A model generated the notes under the pieces. It worked only from the letters and a program-made list of their open reading frames with translations, was not told the origin of the DNA and made no database searches. Both the position numbers and the translations under genes were made by a program. From Desulfatiglans anilini DSM 4660 (GTDB lineage: Bacteria; Desulfobacterota; DSM-4660; Desulfatiglandales; Desulfatiglandaceae), in assembly GCF_000422285.1 (NCBI RefSeq), contig NZ_AULM01000001.1, forward strand, positions 124,001 to 188,000: 64,000 bases of DNA, written 5' to 3'. Shown here in pieces: positions 34,025 through 43,270 of this stretch; position 1 is the first letter of the stretch, and each line of letters begins with the position of its first letter.

Positions 34025-34837
34025 ACAGGTCGCCGAGATGCCCGGGTCCTTTTCCTGGTATTTTCGGGAGACCGCCCGCTGGAGGAAGTCCAACGAGATG
34101 CGGACATATTCTTCGGGCTTGTATTCATAGGTGTTGTGCCCGCAGTAGGGCAGGACCGCGAGTTCGCCGCGGGGGAGATGCCGGTAGAACGCGACCCCCT
34201 GTTCCACGTCGAAAAGCGCACTCCTGTCCGGGTAAAGCACGAGCGCGGGGCAGACGACCCGCGGAAGGATCCCGCGCAGATCGAACATCCCGGTGCCATA
34301 GGCCCCGCCGTTCGTACGGAACATTTCATAGAGGCGTTCGGCGCGGTCCGGTCCATGCCAATCGTTGAATTTCGCCTGCATCTCGGGCGGCGATTCCTTG
34401 AAGGACTTGGTGAATTTTTCGACGTTCCACTCGGGCATGGGTTTGGGGCTGAAACACTGCGTGCTCGAGATCACGACGCTTTTCACATGCACCGGGTAGC
34501 GGGAGGCGTAATCCACCGCTACGACACCGCCTTCGCACTGGCCGATCAGGTGGAATCCCGTGATCCCGAGGCCCCCCATCAGGGCGGCCAGGTCCTCCCT
34601 GTTCTCGGGCCTGAACCGGTCGCTGACGAAAAAATCAGGAAAACCCCGGCCTTCGTCCGAGCGGCCATAACCCCGGCGGTCGTAAAGGATGACCCGGTAG
34701 CCCTTTTCTGCTAACGCCGGATAAAGGTCCTGCCACATTTTGCTGCATCCGAAACCGTGGTGAAGCAGGACCAGCGGTTCACCTTTTCCGTGAATCTCGT
34801 AGTAAATCCTGCGGCCTTCCAACTCAAACCATGACAT
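34013..34837 (-). CDS. Alpha/beta hydrolase with Cys nucleophile
   Basis: The 274-residue protein has the alpha/beta hydrolase oxyanion region LVLLHHGFGCSKMW and YDRRGYGRSDEG. The nucleophile elbow reads LIGQCEGG, with TGC (Cys) where most relatives have Ser. The acid is likely the Asp in LYPDRSALFD and the base the His in CGHNTYEY. Cys nucleophiles are known in dienelactone hydrolases. The substrate is unknown. The gene is monocistronic, with a possible promoter near 35036-35064. Confidence 0.8.
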   Translation of the reverse strand: MSWFELEGRRIYYEIHGKGEPLVLLHHGFGCSKMWQDLYPALAEKGYRVILYDRRGYGRSDEGRGFPDFFVSDRFRPENREDLAALMGGLGITGFHLIGQCEGGVVAVDYASRYPVHVKSVVISSTQCFSPKPMPEWNVEKFTKSFKESPPEMQAKFNDWHGPDRAERLYEMFRTNGGAYGTGMFDLRGILPRVVCPALVLYPDRSALFDVEQGVAFYRHLPRGELAVLPYCGHNTYEYKPEEYVRISLDFLQRAVSRKYQEKDPGISATCCAT

Positions 34838-35431
34838 AGACTGTTTCCCTTCGAGGATGGTCCAAAAGAGGATTCAGGGAGGATCCCGGCGAAAAACCGC
34901 GCCTCGCTGTGGCCTATCGTCCTTCGGACGGGGCGGCCTGGCATGCCTGCACAAACGAAATCACCGGAAACCTCGGAGACTGCCTTATTTCAGCTCAGCC
35001 GTCCGATGGATGCAAACTTTCTCTGAACTGCATTTACAAAACCAGCAAAATATGGTTTTGTCAATACGTCTCTGTGTACGCGGCAGTAATCCGATCCGCC
35101 CGATCACGCGCGCCGCGGATGGACCTCCGTGCCCCTCCGGAGATGCTTTTGCGACGGCAGGGCGGGGCGCGCAGGGATATCCTCTATTGCGATGGCAGAG
35201 GTTTCTTGAGGGGAGATATCTTGTTCGTCCCCGGATAACCCGCTTCTTGAAAAGGCCGGAGGTGCATCTTCCGGGTTCCCGGAGGAAGGGGGGTCGGACC
35301 GCTTCGGGCCTTCAGTTCTCTTGCCGGGAGTGCCGCCCGGTGTGATTTTTTTGAGCAAACCGACTTGCGCGGCATGGCCGGCGCGATCGGCCCGCCGTGA
35401 AGGTGTCAGCGTCCAGATGAAGGAGCAGATC
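34838..35431. other. Intergenic region between divergent hydrolase and 35432 gene
   Basis: This stretch holds a low-GC patch with an inverted repeat and possible promoter (35036-35064). No further gene was supported. The frame of the 35432 gene stays open upstream to 35321 without family evidence. Confidence 0.35.
35036..35064 (-). promoter_or_regulatory. Possible promoter/operator of the hydrolase gene
   Basis: ACAAAACCA and its complement TGGTTTTGT (35036-35044 with 35053-35061) form a 9-bp inverted repeat. On the minus strand TTGACA (35059-35064) overlaps it, with TTTTGT 17 bases away as a poor -10. It lies about 200 bases upstream of the hydrolase start. Confidence 0.4.
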
Positions 35432-35851
35432 ATGGGCACATTTGCAGGGCGGCTGAGCCTGGCATTCGGCGCCGGATGCCTCGGGGGCCTGGTGAACAGC
35501 ATAGTGGTGTGGTTTTTGGGAGATGCAGGCCTCCCCGCCCGGTTTGGCGTTCAACTGGCCCCGGATTTTACCCTGGCTTGGCTCTACCCGCGCATCGTCT
35601 GGGGAGGGCTGTGGGGAGGGCTGATGCTCTTGCCGATCGCCTCCAGATCCCATCTGCTGCGGGGGCTGATCGCGAGTCTGGCACCGTCCGCCGTTATGCT
35701 TCTGTGGTTGCTGCCTTCGGCCGGAAAGGGGCTTTTCGGGACAGGAATGGGGTGGCTGACCCCGGCCTTCGTACTGCTCTACAATGCAATCTGGGGGATC
35801 GCCGCCGGCTTCTGGTTCGCCTTGGCGAGCGGGCAGACGCGTCGCCTTTGA
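35432..35851 (+). CDS. Small hypothetical membrane protein
   Basis: The 139-residue protein has about four hydrophobic segments (LSLAFGAGCLGGLVNSIVVW, a central ~WGGLWGGLMLLPIA, SAVMLLWLLP and a C-terminal LLYNAIWGIAAGFWFALA). I do not recognise the family. The ATG at 35432 has AAGGAG about seven bases upstream; an ATG at 35417 is possible. It precedes mltG by 48 bases and is probably co-transcribed. Confidence 0.65.
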   Translation: MGTFAGRLSLAFGAGCLGGLVNSIVVWFLGDAGLPARFGVQLAPDFTLAWLYPRIVWGGLWGGLMLLPIASRSHLLRGLIASLAPSAVMLLWLLPSAGKGLFGTGMGWLTPAFVLLYNAIWGIAAGFWFALASGQTRRL

Positions 35852-35899
35852 TGGAGAGGCGGAGGCAGCCGGGAGGTTTACCCCGGAGATGGAGATGAC

Positions 35900-37006
35900 G
35901 TGGCTCCCGAAGAAAAAAACATCTCGGATAAGGAAGAACCACCGGTTATCGTCCCTGACGACGATGCTGCTCAACGCTCGAAAGGGGCCTTCCGCCGGCG
36001 CTTGAGGCTCTGTCTCGTCCTGGCGCTTCTGGGGCTCGCGGGGATGGCCATCGCGGTGTGTGTGTGCATCAACCACTACGTCTACACGCCGATGGATGAG
36101 GGGGGAGCAGCGGAAGTCTATGTCATCAGGCCGGGGTCTGGACTGGCCGCTGTGGCCCGGGACCTGGAGACAAGCGGGTTGATCCGCCGCGCCTTACCGG
36201 TGCGGGTCTGGGCGTCGGTGAAAGGATACGGGGGGAGGATCCGGGCGGGGGAGTATCTTCTGAGCCGTCGCTGGTCGCCGGCCCGCATCTTGGAGGCCTT
36301 CGTCCAGGGCTCCGTCATTCAGCATTCCGTGACGATCCCGGAAGGATACACAGTGGATCAGATCGCTGCGTTGCTGCAGGAGCGTGATATCACCGAAAAG
36401 CGCGCATTTCTGGCTCTGGCTCAAGACCCTGAGTTTATTCGCGGATACGGTCTGCAGGAAGAGACCCTGGAAGGGTATCTCTTCCCGGATACCTATCTCT
36501 TCAACCGGGATACCCCCCCGCGCATGGTCCTGGATAGGCTGGTGGGGCGTTTCAAGGAGGTCGCCGGTCCGCTGCAGGAGGCGATCGATGCACGCGGGAT
36601 GTCTCTTCACGAGGTGGTCACCCTGGCCTCCATGGTCGAAAAGGAGACCGGCGCGGCGCAGGAACGTCCTCTGATAGCCGGTGTTTTCTTGAACCGGCTC
36701 GAAAGAAACATGCGTCTCGAAAGTGACCCTACGGTCATTTACGGCTTAAAGGACTTCGACGGAAACCTCACCCGGGCTCACCTCGGAGAGCCCCACGCCT
36801 TCAATACCTATGTCATTCCCGGCCTTCCTCCGGGGCCGATAGCCAATCCGGGCGGTGCTTCCATCCGGGCGGTGCTGTATCCAGCCCAAACCTCCTTTCT
36901 CTATTTCGTCTCCAGGAATGACGGAACCCATCATTTTTCGAAGACCTATTCGGAGCACGTGCGTGCTGTCGCACGCTATCAGAGGGCGGGCCGGCGCGCT
37001 TCCTGA
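35900..37006 (+). CDS. mltG: Endolytic murein transglycosylase MltG
   Basis: MltG cuts nascent glycan strands at the inner membrane and helps set their length. The 368-residue protein has a cytoplasmic ~30-residue N-terminus, one membrane helix (LCLVLALLGLAGMAIAVCVC), a LysM-like region and the YceG domain. The catalytic Glu is in MVEKETG, with LEGYLFPDTY, ESDPTVIYG and IPGLPPGPIANPG as further signatures. The start is GTG at 35900 with GGAGATG upstream. Confidence 0.93.
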   Translation: MAPEEKNISDKEEPPVIVPDDDAAQRSKGAFRRRLRLCLVLALLGLAGMAIAVCVCINHYVYTPMDEGGAAEVYVIRPGSGLAAVARDLETSGLIRRALPVRVWASVKGYGGRIRAGEYLLSRRWSPARILEAFVQGSVIQHSVTIPEGYTVDQIAALLQERDITEKRAFLALAQDPEFIRGYGLQEETLEGYLFPDTYLFNRDTPPRMVLDRLVGRFKEVAGPLQEAIDARGMSLHEVVTLASMVEKETGAAQERPLIAGVFLNRLERNMRLESDPTVIYGLKDFDGNLTRAHLGEPHAFNTYVIPGLPPGPIANPGGASIRAVLYPAQTSFLYFVSRNDGTHHFSKTYSEHVRAVARYQRAGRRAS

Positions 37007-37014
37007 AAATTGTC

Positions 37015-37043
37015 TTGACAGGGGAGGTTGTATACAGTATACG
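37015..37043 (+). promoter_or_regulatory. Promoter with GTATAC-A-GTATAC operator before the CoA-transferase gene
   Basis: TTGACA (37015-37020) and TATACG (37038-37043) are spaced by 17 bases. GTATACAGTATAC (37030-37042) overlaps the -10 box. A nearly identical arrangement precedes the 54277-56301 gene on the minus strand (56384-56411). GTATAC-type palindromes fit FCD-type GntR regulators, one of which is encoded at 41803. Confidence 0.78.
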
Positions 37044-37185
37044 CTCAATAGCGTTCAAATCCTCGGTGGATGCACGACGCCCTGTGTCGCAAGCAGCCCC
37101 ATCGCGTGTCGCCGATGTCCCGTGTCGGGGATGCTCCGTGTCGATAAGCACGATTTGAAGTTCTAACCCTTGAGCGAGGATTCCC

Positions 37186-38376
37186 ATGGACCTATTCAAG
37201 GAGTTGACGGTTCTATCCCTGGAACAGGCGACGGTGCTGCCTTATCTCACCTACCGCCTGGCGCAGGACGGGATGCGGGTCATCCGCCTCGAACACCCGG
37301 TATATGGAGATCCGAACCGTCTCATCGGGGACGATGTCCTCGGTGAAGAACGGGTGAACAGCTACTTCTTGTGCATCAATGCGGGCAAAAAGGCCTTGAC
37401 ACTGGACCTGTCGGCGCCTGAGGGGCAGGAGATTTTCAAGCGGCTCGTCCGGGAGATGAAGGTGGATATCTTCGCCACCAATCAGCTGCCGCGCAATTAC
37501 CGGAAACTCGGCATCGACTACGAGAGCCTGAAGGCTCTCAAGCCGGACATCATCTGGCTGGGGGTCAGCGGCTTCGGCCCTGAATGCGACGAGGCGGCGT
37601 ACGATCCCATCCTTCAGGCCCGCTCGGGGCTGATGGCCCTGACGGGTGAAAAGGGCGGTGACCCGCAGGTCCTGGGGGTTCCGCTGCCGGATCTGGGTAC
37701 GAGCGAGCATTCCTACGGACTTCTGATGAAGGCCCTCTACCAGCGGCAGGCGACCGGCGAGGGGGCCTGTCTTCACGTGTCCATGTTCGAGTCCTCGGTT
37801 TCCTGGCTGTCCGTTCCCATTACGTTGACCCGGAGTTTCGGCAAGACCATCCAGCGCCGGGGAAACACCCATGAATTCTTCGCTCCGGTATCCGTTTACC
37901 CCACCAGCGACGGTTACATCTATCTGGCTGTTGGCAATGATCGTCAGTGGCGCTCTATTGTGACCCTCGAGATGTTCAAGGAACTCGACAAACCCGAATA
38001 CGCCAAGAACGCAGGCCGGATCAGCGATGTCGAAAGGCTCAACCAGGCCATACAGGCTGTCACCCGCCGATACTCGGCCGAGGAACTGATCGCGGTTTTC
38101 AAGTCCATCACCGTCCCTGTCGGGAAGATTCAGTCCATTCCAGAGGTGATCGAAGATCCGCTGGTCCAAAATGTCCTGCTTTCCGCCAGGGATCCGCGCA
38201 CAGGCAGGGAGATCACACTCGCGCCGCCCCCCTGGATGACGCCGTTTTTGAAGGAAAGCGGACGGCGGATGACCTTTCCCCCGCGTTTTGGTGAGCACAA
38301 CGAAGAAGTCTATGGCGGGTTTCTGAATCTCGGCCGGGAGACGCTAAAGGCGCTGTCCGAGAAAAAGATCATCTAA
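37186..38376 (+). CDS. Family III (CaiB/BaiF) CoA-transferase
   Basis: The 396-residue protein matches formyl-CoA/carnitine-type CoA-transferases, which move CoA between acids through an aspartyl anhydride. Visible features are the N-terminal VLSLEQATVLPYLTYRLA, GADVIRLE-like MRVIRLEHP, the segment AGKKALTLDLSAPEGQEIF, and the likely catalytic Asp in VPLPDLGTSEHSYG. It follows the operator-bearing promoter and heads a group with etfB, etfA, an acyl-CoA dehydrogenase and a GntR gene. It probably activates the imported acid; the acid is unknown. Confidence 0.88.
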   Translation: MDLFKELTVLSLEQATVLPYLTYRLAQDGMRVIRLEHPVYGDPNRLIGDDVLGEERVNSYFLCINAGKKALTLDLSAPEGQEIFKRLVREMKVDIFATNQLPRNYRKLGIDYESLKALKPDIIWLGVSGFGPECDEAAYDPILQARSGLMALTGEKGGDPQVLGVPLPDLGTSEHSYGLLMKALYQRQATGEGACLHVSMFESSVSWLSVPITLTRSFGKTIQRRGNTHEFFAPVSVYPTSDGYIYLAVGNDRQWRSIVTLEMFKELDKPEYAKNAGRISDVERLNQAIQAVTRRYSAEELIAVFKSITVPVGKIQSIPEVIEDPLVQNVLLSARDPRTGREITLAPPPWMTPFLKESGRRMTFPPRFGEHNEEVYGGFLNLGRETLKALSEKKII

Positions 38377-38457
38377 GCGGCGAGGCGTCGGCTGCTGGAA
38401 AAACCCGTCTCCGGTTTGAAATCGGGGAAACCCATGACCCTGACAGGAGTGTCGTGC

Positions 38458-39249
38458 ATGAAGATCATCGTGCTGGTCAAGCAGGTCCCGGATACGACGG
38501 AGGTGCAGCTCGATCCCAAGACCGGGAACCTGATCCGGGAGGGCATCGAGAGCATCATGAATCCTGACGATCGTCATGCGGTCGAGGCGGCGGTAGGGTT
38601 GAAGGAAACGCTGCAGGCCCGCGTCACCGCCGTTTCGATGGGACCGCCCCAGGCCGTGGATGTCCTCTCGGAAGCCATCGGGATGGGGGTCGATGAAGGC
38701 ATCCTGCTGTCCGACCGAGCCTTCGCAGGCGCCGACACCTGGGCGACCTCGACGACTCTGGGCCGGGCCGTCGAGGTGATCGGGGACTATGGTCTGGTGA
38801 TTTGCGGACGTCAGGCGATCGACGGGGACACGGCCCAGATCGGGCCACAGGTGGCGGACTATCTGCAGATCCCTCATGTGAGTTATGTCAGCGGGATCGA
38901 GAAGGTCGAGGCGGATGCCGTCTTCGTCCGGCGACGGCTCGAGGACGGTTTCGAGCGGATCCGCTGCCGCATGCCGGCGCTTCTAACCGTCATCGGTGAG
39001 CTGAACGTTCCGAGGTATCCGCACGTGGGCCGATTGATCGATGCCTGCAGGGAAAAGGCCCCGATCAAGGTCTGGAACGTCGCCGATCTCGGCCTCAAGA
39101 CGGCGGAAGTGGGTCTCGAAGGGTCTCTGACGCACGTCATCAAGACCTTTGCGCCCAAATTTCAAAGGCGGAGTGAAATCCTCCAAGGTGACGCCCGGAC
39201 GGTCGTGAGTGGGCTGCTCGACAGGCTGAAGGAAATCAGGGTGATTTAG
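38458..39249 (+). CDS. etfB: Electron transfer flavoprotein beta subunit
   Basis: EtfB binds AMP or a second FAD and pairs with EtfA. The 263-residue protein begins MKIIVLVKQVPDTTEVQLDP and has GIESIMNPDDRHAVEAA, GRQAIDGDTAQIGPQVADYL and the C-terminal recognition region with RSEIL. The ATG at 38458 has AGGAG eight bases upstream; the frame is open to 38416. It should accept electrons from the acyl-CoA dehydrogenase encoded downstream. Confidence 0.94.
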   Translation: MKIIVLVKQVPDTTEVQLDPKTGNLIREGIESIMNPDDRHAVEAAVGLKETLQARVTAVSMGPPQAVDVLSEAIGMGVDEGILLSDRAFAGADTWATSTTLGRAVEVIGDYGLVICGRQAIDGDTAQIGPQVADYLQIPHVSYVSGIEKVEADAVFVRRRLEDGFERIRCRMPALLTVIGELNVPRYPHVGRLIDACREKAPIKVWNVADLGLKTAEVGLEGSLTHVIKTFAPKFQRRSEILQGDARTVVSGLLDRLKEIRVI

Positions 39250-39298
39250 AAACGTCCCGAGCCAGGTCTCCCATGTCCATGTGAAAGGGGAAGCGTCC

Positions 39299-40489
39299 AT
39301 GACGGTTTGGATCGAAAGAGAGTTGTGCAACGGCTGCAAGCGCTGCATCCAGGCATGCCCCTACGGGGCGATCGAACTGGAAGACGGCAAGGCCCGTATC
39401 CTCGAGCGCTGCACGGGCTGCGGCGCTTGTTTGGCGGTGTGCAAACAGGAGGCCGTCAAGAGCGACCTCAGACCGCGGGAGATACCGGATTTCAGCGATC
39501 GATCGGGCGTGTGGGTCTTTGCGGAGCAGCGGGGCGGGGTGCTGCACCCCGTGTCCCTGGAGCTTCTGGGCAAGGCCCGCGAGCTTGCCGAGGCACTCGG
39601 TCAGGAGGTGGCGGCCCTGCTTCTGGGCGACGGGGTCGGCGCTCTCGCCGAAACGCTCGTGCGGCATGGCGCGGAGAAGGTCTTTCTGGGAGAGGACCCC
39701 GTCCTGAAGAATTACCGCAGTCTCCCTTACACGGATGTCATCGAAAACCTGATCGAAAAGCACAAGCCGAATGTTCTCCTGATGGGAGCGACCCATGTGG
39801 GCCGGGACCTTGCACCCCGGGTTTCCCGGCGGGTGGGGGTCGGGCTGACGGCCGATTGCACCGAACTTGAGATCGATCCCGGTGAGCGGATTCTGCTCCA
39901 GACCCGGCCGGCCTTCGGGGGAAACGTCATGGCCACTATTGCAAATCGGTTTTCACGTCCCCAGATGGCGACCGTGAGACCCGGCGTGATGGAGGCCCGC
40001 GAAATTCCGAGGAACCAGGGGGAGGTCATCCCCTTTCCGGTGGATCTTTCGGAGAACGAAGCTGGAACGGTCGTGCTGGAGGTGGTCAAAGAGGAGCGGC
40101 AACGCGTCGACCTGTCGCAGGCCCGGGTGATTGTCGCCGGTGGACGAGGGGTCGGTGATCGGGCCGGATTCGAGGTGCTCGAAGAGTTGGCGGGCCTGCT
40201 GGGGGGGGTGACAGCGGGGACGCGCGTGGCGGTCGAGGAGGGGTGGATTGGCGCTGATCGCCAGGTAGGACAGACGGGGCAGTCCGTGAGGCCCGAACTC
40301 TACATCGCCTGCGGGATTTCAGGGGCGATACAGCACCGGGCCGGCATGATGAATGCGCGCTATATCGTCGCTGTCAATAAAGATCCGCGTGCGCCCATAT
40401 TCCAGGTGGCGGACTGGGGGATCGTCGGCGATCTGCGGGATGTCGTTCCGCAGATGATCGAACAGTTGAAGAGCAGACAGCCTTCCTGA
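39299..40489 (+). CDS. etfA: Electron transfer flavoprotein alpha subunit fused to a 2[4Fe-4S] ferredoxin
   Basis: The 396-residue protein starts with a two-cluster ferredoxin domain: Cys10, 13, 16, 20 and Cys38, 41, 44, 48. The EtfA body follows from about residue 70, with the FAD-binding C-terminal domain visible as VIVAGGRGVGDRAGFEVLEELA, YIACGISGAIQHRAGM and VADWGIVGDLRDVVPQ. The fusion suggests electron exchange with iron-sulfur partners, as in ETF systems of anaerobes; bifurcation is possible but not shown. The ATG at 39299 follows GGGGAAG. Confidence 0.93.
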   Translation: MTVWIERELCNGCKRCIQACPYGAIELEDGKARILERCTGCGACLAVCKQEAVKSDLRPREIPDFSDRSGVWVFAEQRGGVLHPVSLELLGKARELAEALGQEVAALLLGDGVGALAETLVRHGAEKVFLGEDPVLKNYRSLPYTDVIENLIEKHKPNVLLMGATHVGRDLAPRVSRRVGVGLTADCTELEIDPGERILLQTRPAFGGNVMATIANRFSRPQMATVRPGVMEAREIPRNQGEVIPFPVDLSENEAGTVVLEVVKEERQRVDLSQARVIVAGGRGVGDRAGFEVLEELAGLLGGVTAGTRVAVEEGWIGADRQVGQTGQSVRPELYIACGISGAIQHRAGMMNARYIVAVNKDPRAPIFQVADWGIVGDLRDVVPQMIEQLKSRQPS

Positions 40490-40640
40490 TGGGATCTCGA
40501 TCCAAGAAAGAACATCAGCGGTCCGGGGTGCTGAACGTTAAATGAGGACGATTATCCCTTTTCTTGAGGGAAGCCGGCCCAAGGCTGGGACAGGCCGCTG
40601 AAACGGGTTGCCAGGATATCCTGCTGCAGTGGAGGATTGC

Positions 40641-41774
40641 ATGATAAGGTCGAACGCAGAGACGCTGATCCGAAAAAGCATGGCCCGCTTTGTGGACCAT
40701 GAGTTGATTCCCCAGGCCCAGGAACTGGATGAAAAGGGCGACTTCCCGAGGGAGATGTTCCGGCGGGTCGGGGAGTTGGGGGTCTTCGGGCTGCGCTACC
40801 CGAAAAAGGACGGAGGGTCCGGCGGTAACACGACGCTCTTCTGCGTCAGCTGTGAAGAATTGGCGCGGGGGCTGATGAGTGTCGCCGCCATTACGGCTAT
40901 GCAATGCCTCATGGGAACGAATTTTCTGTTCCACTATGGCACGGAGGAGATGCGGGAAAGGTATTGGCGGCCGGCCATGCGGGGAGATCTCGTGGCCTGT
41001 TTCTGCCTGACCGAGCCGGAGGCCGGTTCCGATCTGGGGAACGTCAGCACCCTGGCGGAGGAGACCGACGACGGCTACGTGCTGAACGGCATGAAGACCT
41101 GGGTCACCAACGGACCGGTGGCGGATTTTTATACGGTTTTGTGCCAGACGGATCCGGCTAAAAAGCTCAAGGGCCTCAATTTCTTCTTTATCCCGGCGGG
41201 CACCCCCGGTTTTTCACACAGCAAGGCCTTTGATCTGCTGGGCACCCGGACGACGAAGATCTCAGAGATCGCGTTCAACCAGTGCCGGATCCCGAAGACG
41301 CACCGCCTCGGGGGAGAAGGGCGCGGGCTCAGCAACCTGATGAATATCCTGGCCGAGATCCGGGTTATGACGGCGGCTCTCGCCATCGGGCTGCAGCGGG
41401 CATGCCTGACGGACTCCATCCGCTATGCCAGGGAGCGGGCGCAATTCGGCCGGGTCATCGGAAAGTATCAGCTGATCCAGGCCAAAATAGCGAACATGGC
41501 CACCGACCTGGAGGCCTCCAACCTGTTGACCTATAAGACGACCCATTTGATCGACGATCGGGTCGCCTGCCTCAAGGAGGCTTCGATGGCGAAATATTTC
41601 GCCACCGAGGCGGCATGCCGCGCCGCGGACGAAGCCACGCGCGTTTTCGGCGCTTATGCTTACAGCATGGAGTACACCCCTCAGCGATACTATCGAGACA
41701 GCCGGTTTCTGCTCTACGGCGGGGGCACCCATGAGATCCTGCAGACCAATCTGGCCCGATGGGCCGGGCTCTGA
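40641..41774 (+). CDS. Acyl-CoA dehydrogenase
   Basis: The 377-residue protein is an acyl-CoA dehydrogenase: CFCLTEPEAGSDLGNVSTLAE and WVTNGP for FAD and substrate, ARERAQFGRVIGKYQLIQAKIA, and a C-terminal RDSRFLLYGGGTHEILQTNLAR. Where short- and medium-chain enzymes have the catalytic Glu of YEGT, this protein has Gly (YGGGT), so the base is elsewhere, as in isovaleryl- and long-chain types, or the reaction is different. The ATG at 40641 has GGAGG upstream. It lies 150 bases after etfA. Confidence 0.92.
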   Translation: MIRSNAETLIRKSMARFVDHELIPQAQELDEKGDFPREMFRRVGELGVFGLRYPKKDGGSGGNTTLFCVSCEELARGLMSVAAITAMQCLMGTNFLFHYGTEEMRERYWRPAMRGDLVACFCLTEPEAGSDLGNVSTLAEETDDGYVLNGMKTWVTNGPVADFYTVLCQTDPAKKLKGLNFFFIPAGTPGFSHSKAFDLLGTRTTKISEIAFNQCRIPKTHRLGGEGRGLSNLMNILAEIRVMTAALAIGLQRACLTDSIRYARERAQFGRVIGKYQLIQAKIANMATDLEASNLLTYKTTHLIDDRVACLKEASMAKYFATEAACRAADEATRVFGAYAYSMEYTPQRYYRDSRFLLYGGGTHEILQTNLARWAGL

Positions 41775-41802
41775 GAGCCATTCCAACGGAATCTCCCGAT
41801 CG

Positions 41803-42543
41803 ATGCGAAAATCGACCAAAGGCGAAGAACCCCTGTTCAAGGCGCTGGCCTCCGTGCCGGCCAGAAAGTCCCTCGGTCAATACGTCTATGAAAACCTGAA
41901 AAAGGCGATCGTCAAAGGACAGTTGCCTGCAGGAAGCCGGATCGTCGAGAGCCGAGTCGCCTCCGCCTTGGGAATCAGCCGGACCCCGGTGCGGGAGGCG
42001 ATCCACAAGCTCGAGAAAGAGGGCCTCCTGAGCCAGAACCCGGGCGGCGGTTTTTTTGTCATGGGGCTCAGTCGAAGCGAGATCGAGGAGACCTTCGGCA
42101 TCCGCTCCGTCCTCGAGAGCTATGCTGCGCGGCTGGCGGCGTTGAAGCACACGGAGGCGGACCTCGTGCCGCTGGAGGAGAAGATCAGAGAGTACGAAAG
42201 GGCCTTGGAAAAGGGGGATACGGAGGCCCTGGCGAAGATCAACACCGCCTTCCACGACCTCTTGTACGGGTTGAGCCGCAGTCCGCGGTTGATCCGGATG
42301 ATCAGCGGCTTGAGGGACCAGATCTTTCGCTACCGCCAGGTGATTCTGAAGATCGAAGACATGGCGAAGACCAGCAATCAGGATCATCGGCTGATGCTCG
42401 AACGAATCCGCCAACGGGATGCCGAGGGGGTCGAAAGGATTGTGCGGGAGCATATCCTGCGCGGTCAGGATGTGGTGCTGGGCACGCTCGAAAGCCAAGA
42501 TGGGGAAGACAAAGGGGGCGCTGCCCGCCCCCGCAAGGGGTAG
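41803..42543 (+). CDS. GntR family regulator with FCD domain
   Basis: The 246-residue protein has an N-terminal winged helix (SLGQYVYENLKKAIVKGQLP, then ALGISRTPVREAIHKLEKEG) and a C-terminal all-helical FCD ligand domain with Asp/His positions in FHDLL, DHRLML and EHILRG that usually bind a metal and a carboxylic-acid effector. It is the probable reader of the GTATAC operators at 37030 and 56385. It starts 28 bases after the dehydrogenase. Confidence 0.88.
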   Translation: MRKSTKGEEPLFKALASVPARKSLGQYVYENLKKAIVKGQLPAGSRIVESRVASALGISRTPVREAIHKLEKEGLLSQNPGGGFFVMGLSRSEIEETFGIRSVLESYAARLAALKHTEADLVPLEEKIREYERALEKGDTEALAKINTAFHDLLYGLSRSPRLIRMISGLRDQIFRYRQVILKIEDMAKTSNQDHRLMLERIRQRDAEGVERIVREHILRGQDVVLGTLESQDGEDKGGAARPRKG

Positions 42544-42748
42544 GGTTTCGCAAGCCTCGCCCTCCCCGTGAGTTTATATTAGGGTATCCGGATTTTGTGA
42601 TGGTGATGAGGTCGAAGCTTCCCAGGGGGATTGCATCGATTTCGGTGCTTTTTCAGAAGGCGGGCAGATCGAAGCCGGGAGCATCAGGGAAGCCCCATTT
42701 CGGATGAAAAACAGTTGTGACCCGTAAGCGGAGATAAGGGAGAAGGCG

Positions 42749-43147
42749 ATGGCAGGAAGGAAAGTACGCGTTCTTTTGGCCAAACCTGGATTGGACGGGC
42801 ATGATCGAGGAGCCAAGGTCGTTGCCCACGCCCTCCGGGAGGCCGGTATGGAGGTGATCTACACCGGCCTCCACCAGACCGTGGCGAGTATCGTCAATCA
42901 GGCCATGCAGGAAGATGTGGATGTGATCGGCCTGTCCATCATGTCCGGAGCGCATATCCCGATCTGCCAGAAGCTGACGGCACTCATCAAAGAAGAAAAA
43001 ATGGATGATAAGCTGCTGTTGGTGGGTGGGGTCATTCCAAACCAGGACATGCCGCGCCTGCAGGAGATGGGAATCAAGGGCGTTTTTCCGGGTGGCGCTA
43101 AATTTGACGAAATCGTTCAGTTCATTCGCGAGCATTCGCCGAGATGA
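42749..43147 (+). CDS. B12-binding small subunit of a methylmalonyl-CoA mutase-like enzyme
   Basis: The 132-residue protein is a single cobalamin-binding domain with the DxHxxG motif in LDGHDRGAKV, then GLSIMSGAH and VGGVIPNQD for the lower axial-ligand fold. It pairs with the large subunit at 43420. The ATG at 42749 has AAGGGAG upstream. A 272-base gap with a possible small gene separates the two. Confidence 0.93.
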   Translation: MAGRKVRVLLAKPGLDGHDRGAKVVAHALREAGMEVIYTGLHQTVASIVNQAMQEDVDVIGLSIMSGAHIPICQKLTALIKEEKMDDKLLLVGGVIPNQDMPRLQEMGIKGVFPGGAKFDEIVQFIREHSPR

Positions 43148-43270
43148 TTGGTTTTCCGCCGGTAAGGAAAAACCCCGCGGGATCCGGCTCCTGCTCATAA
43201 AGCGTTCCTGGGGGCACGCTACCCGGTGATCGCTGGAATGAACGGCAGAGCGAAAGGAGGCCTACCCCGC

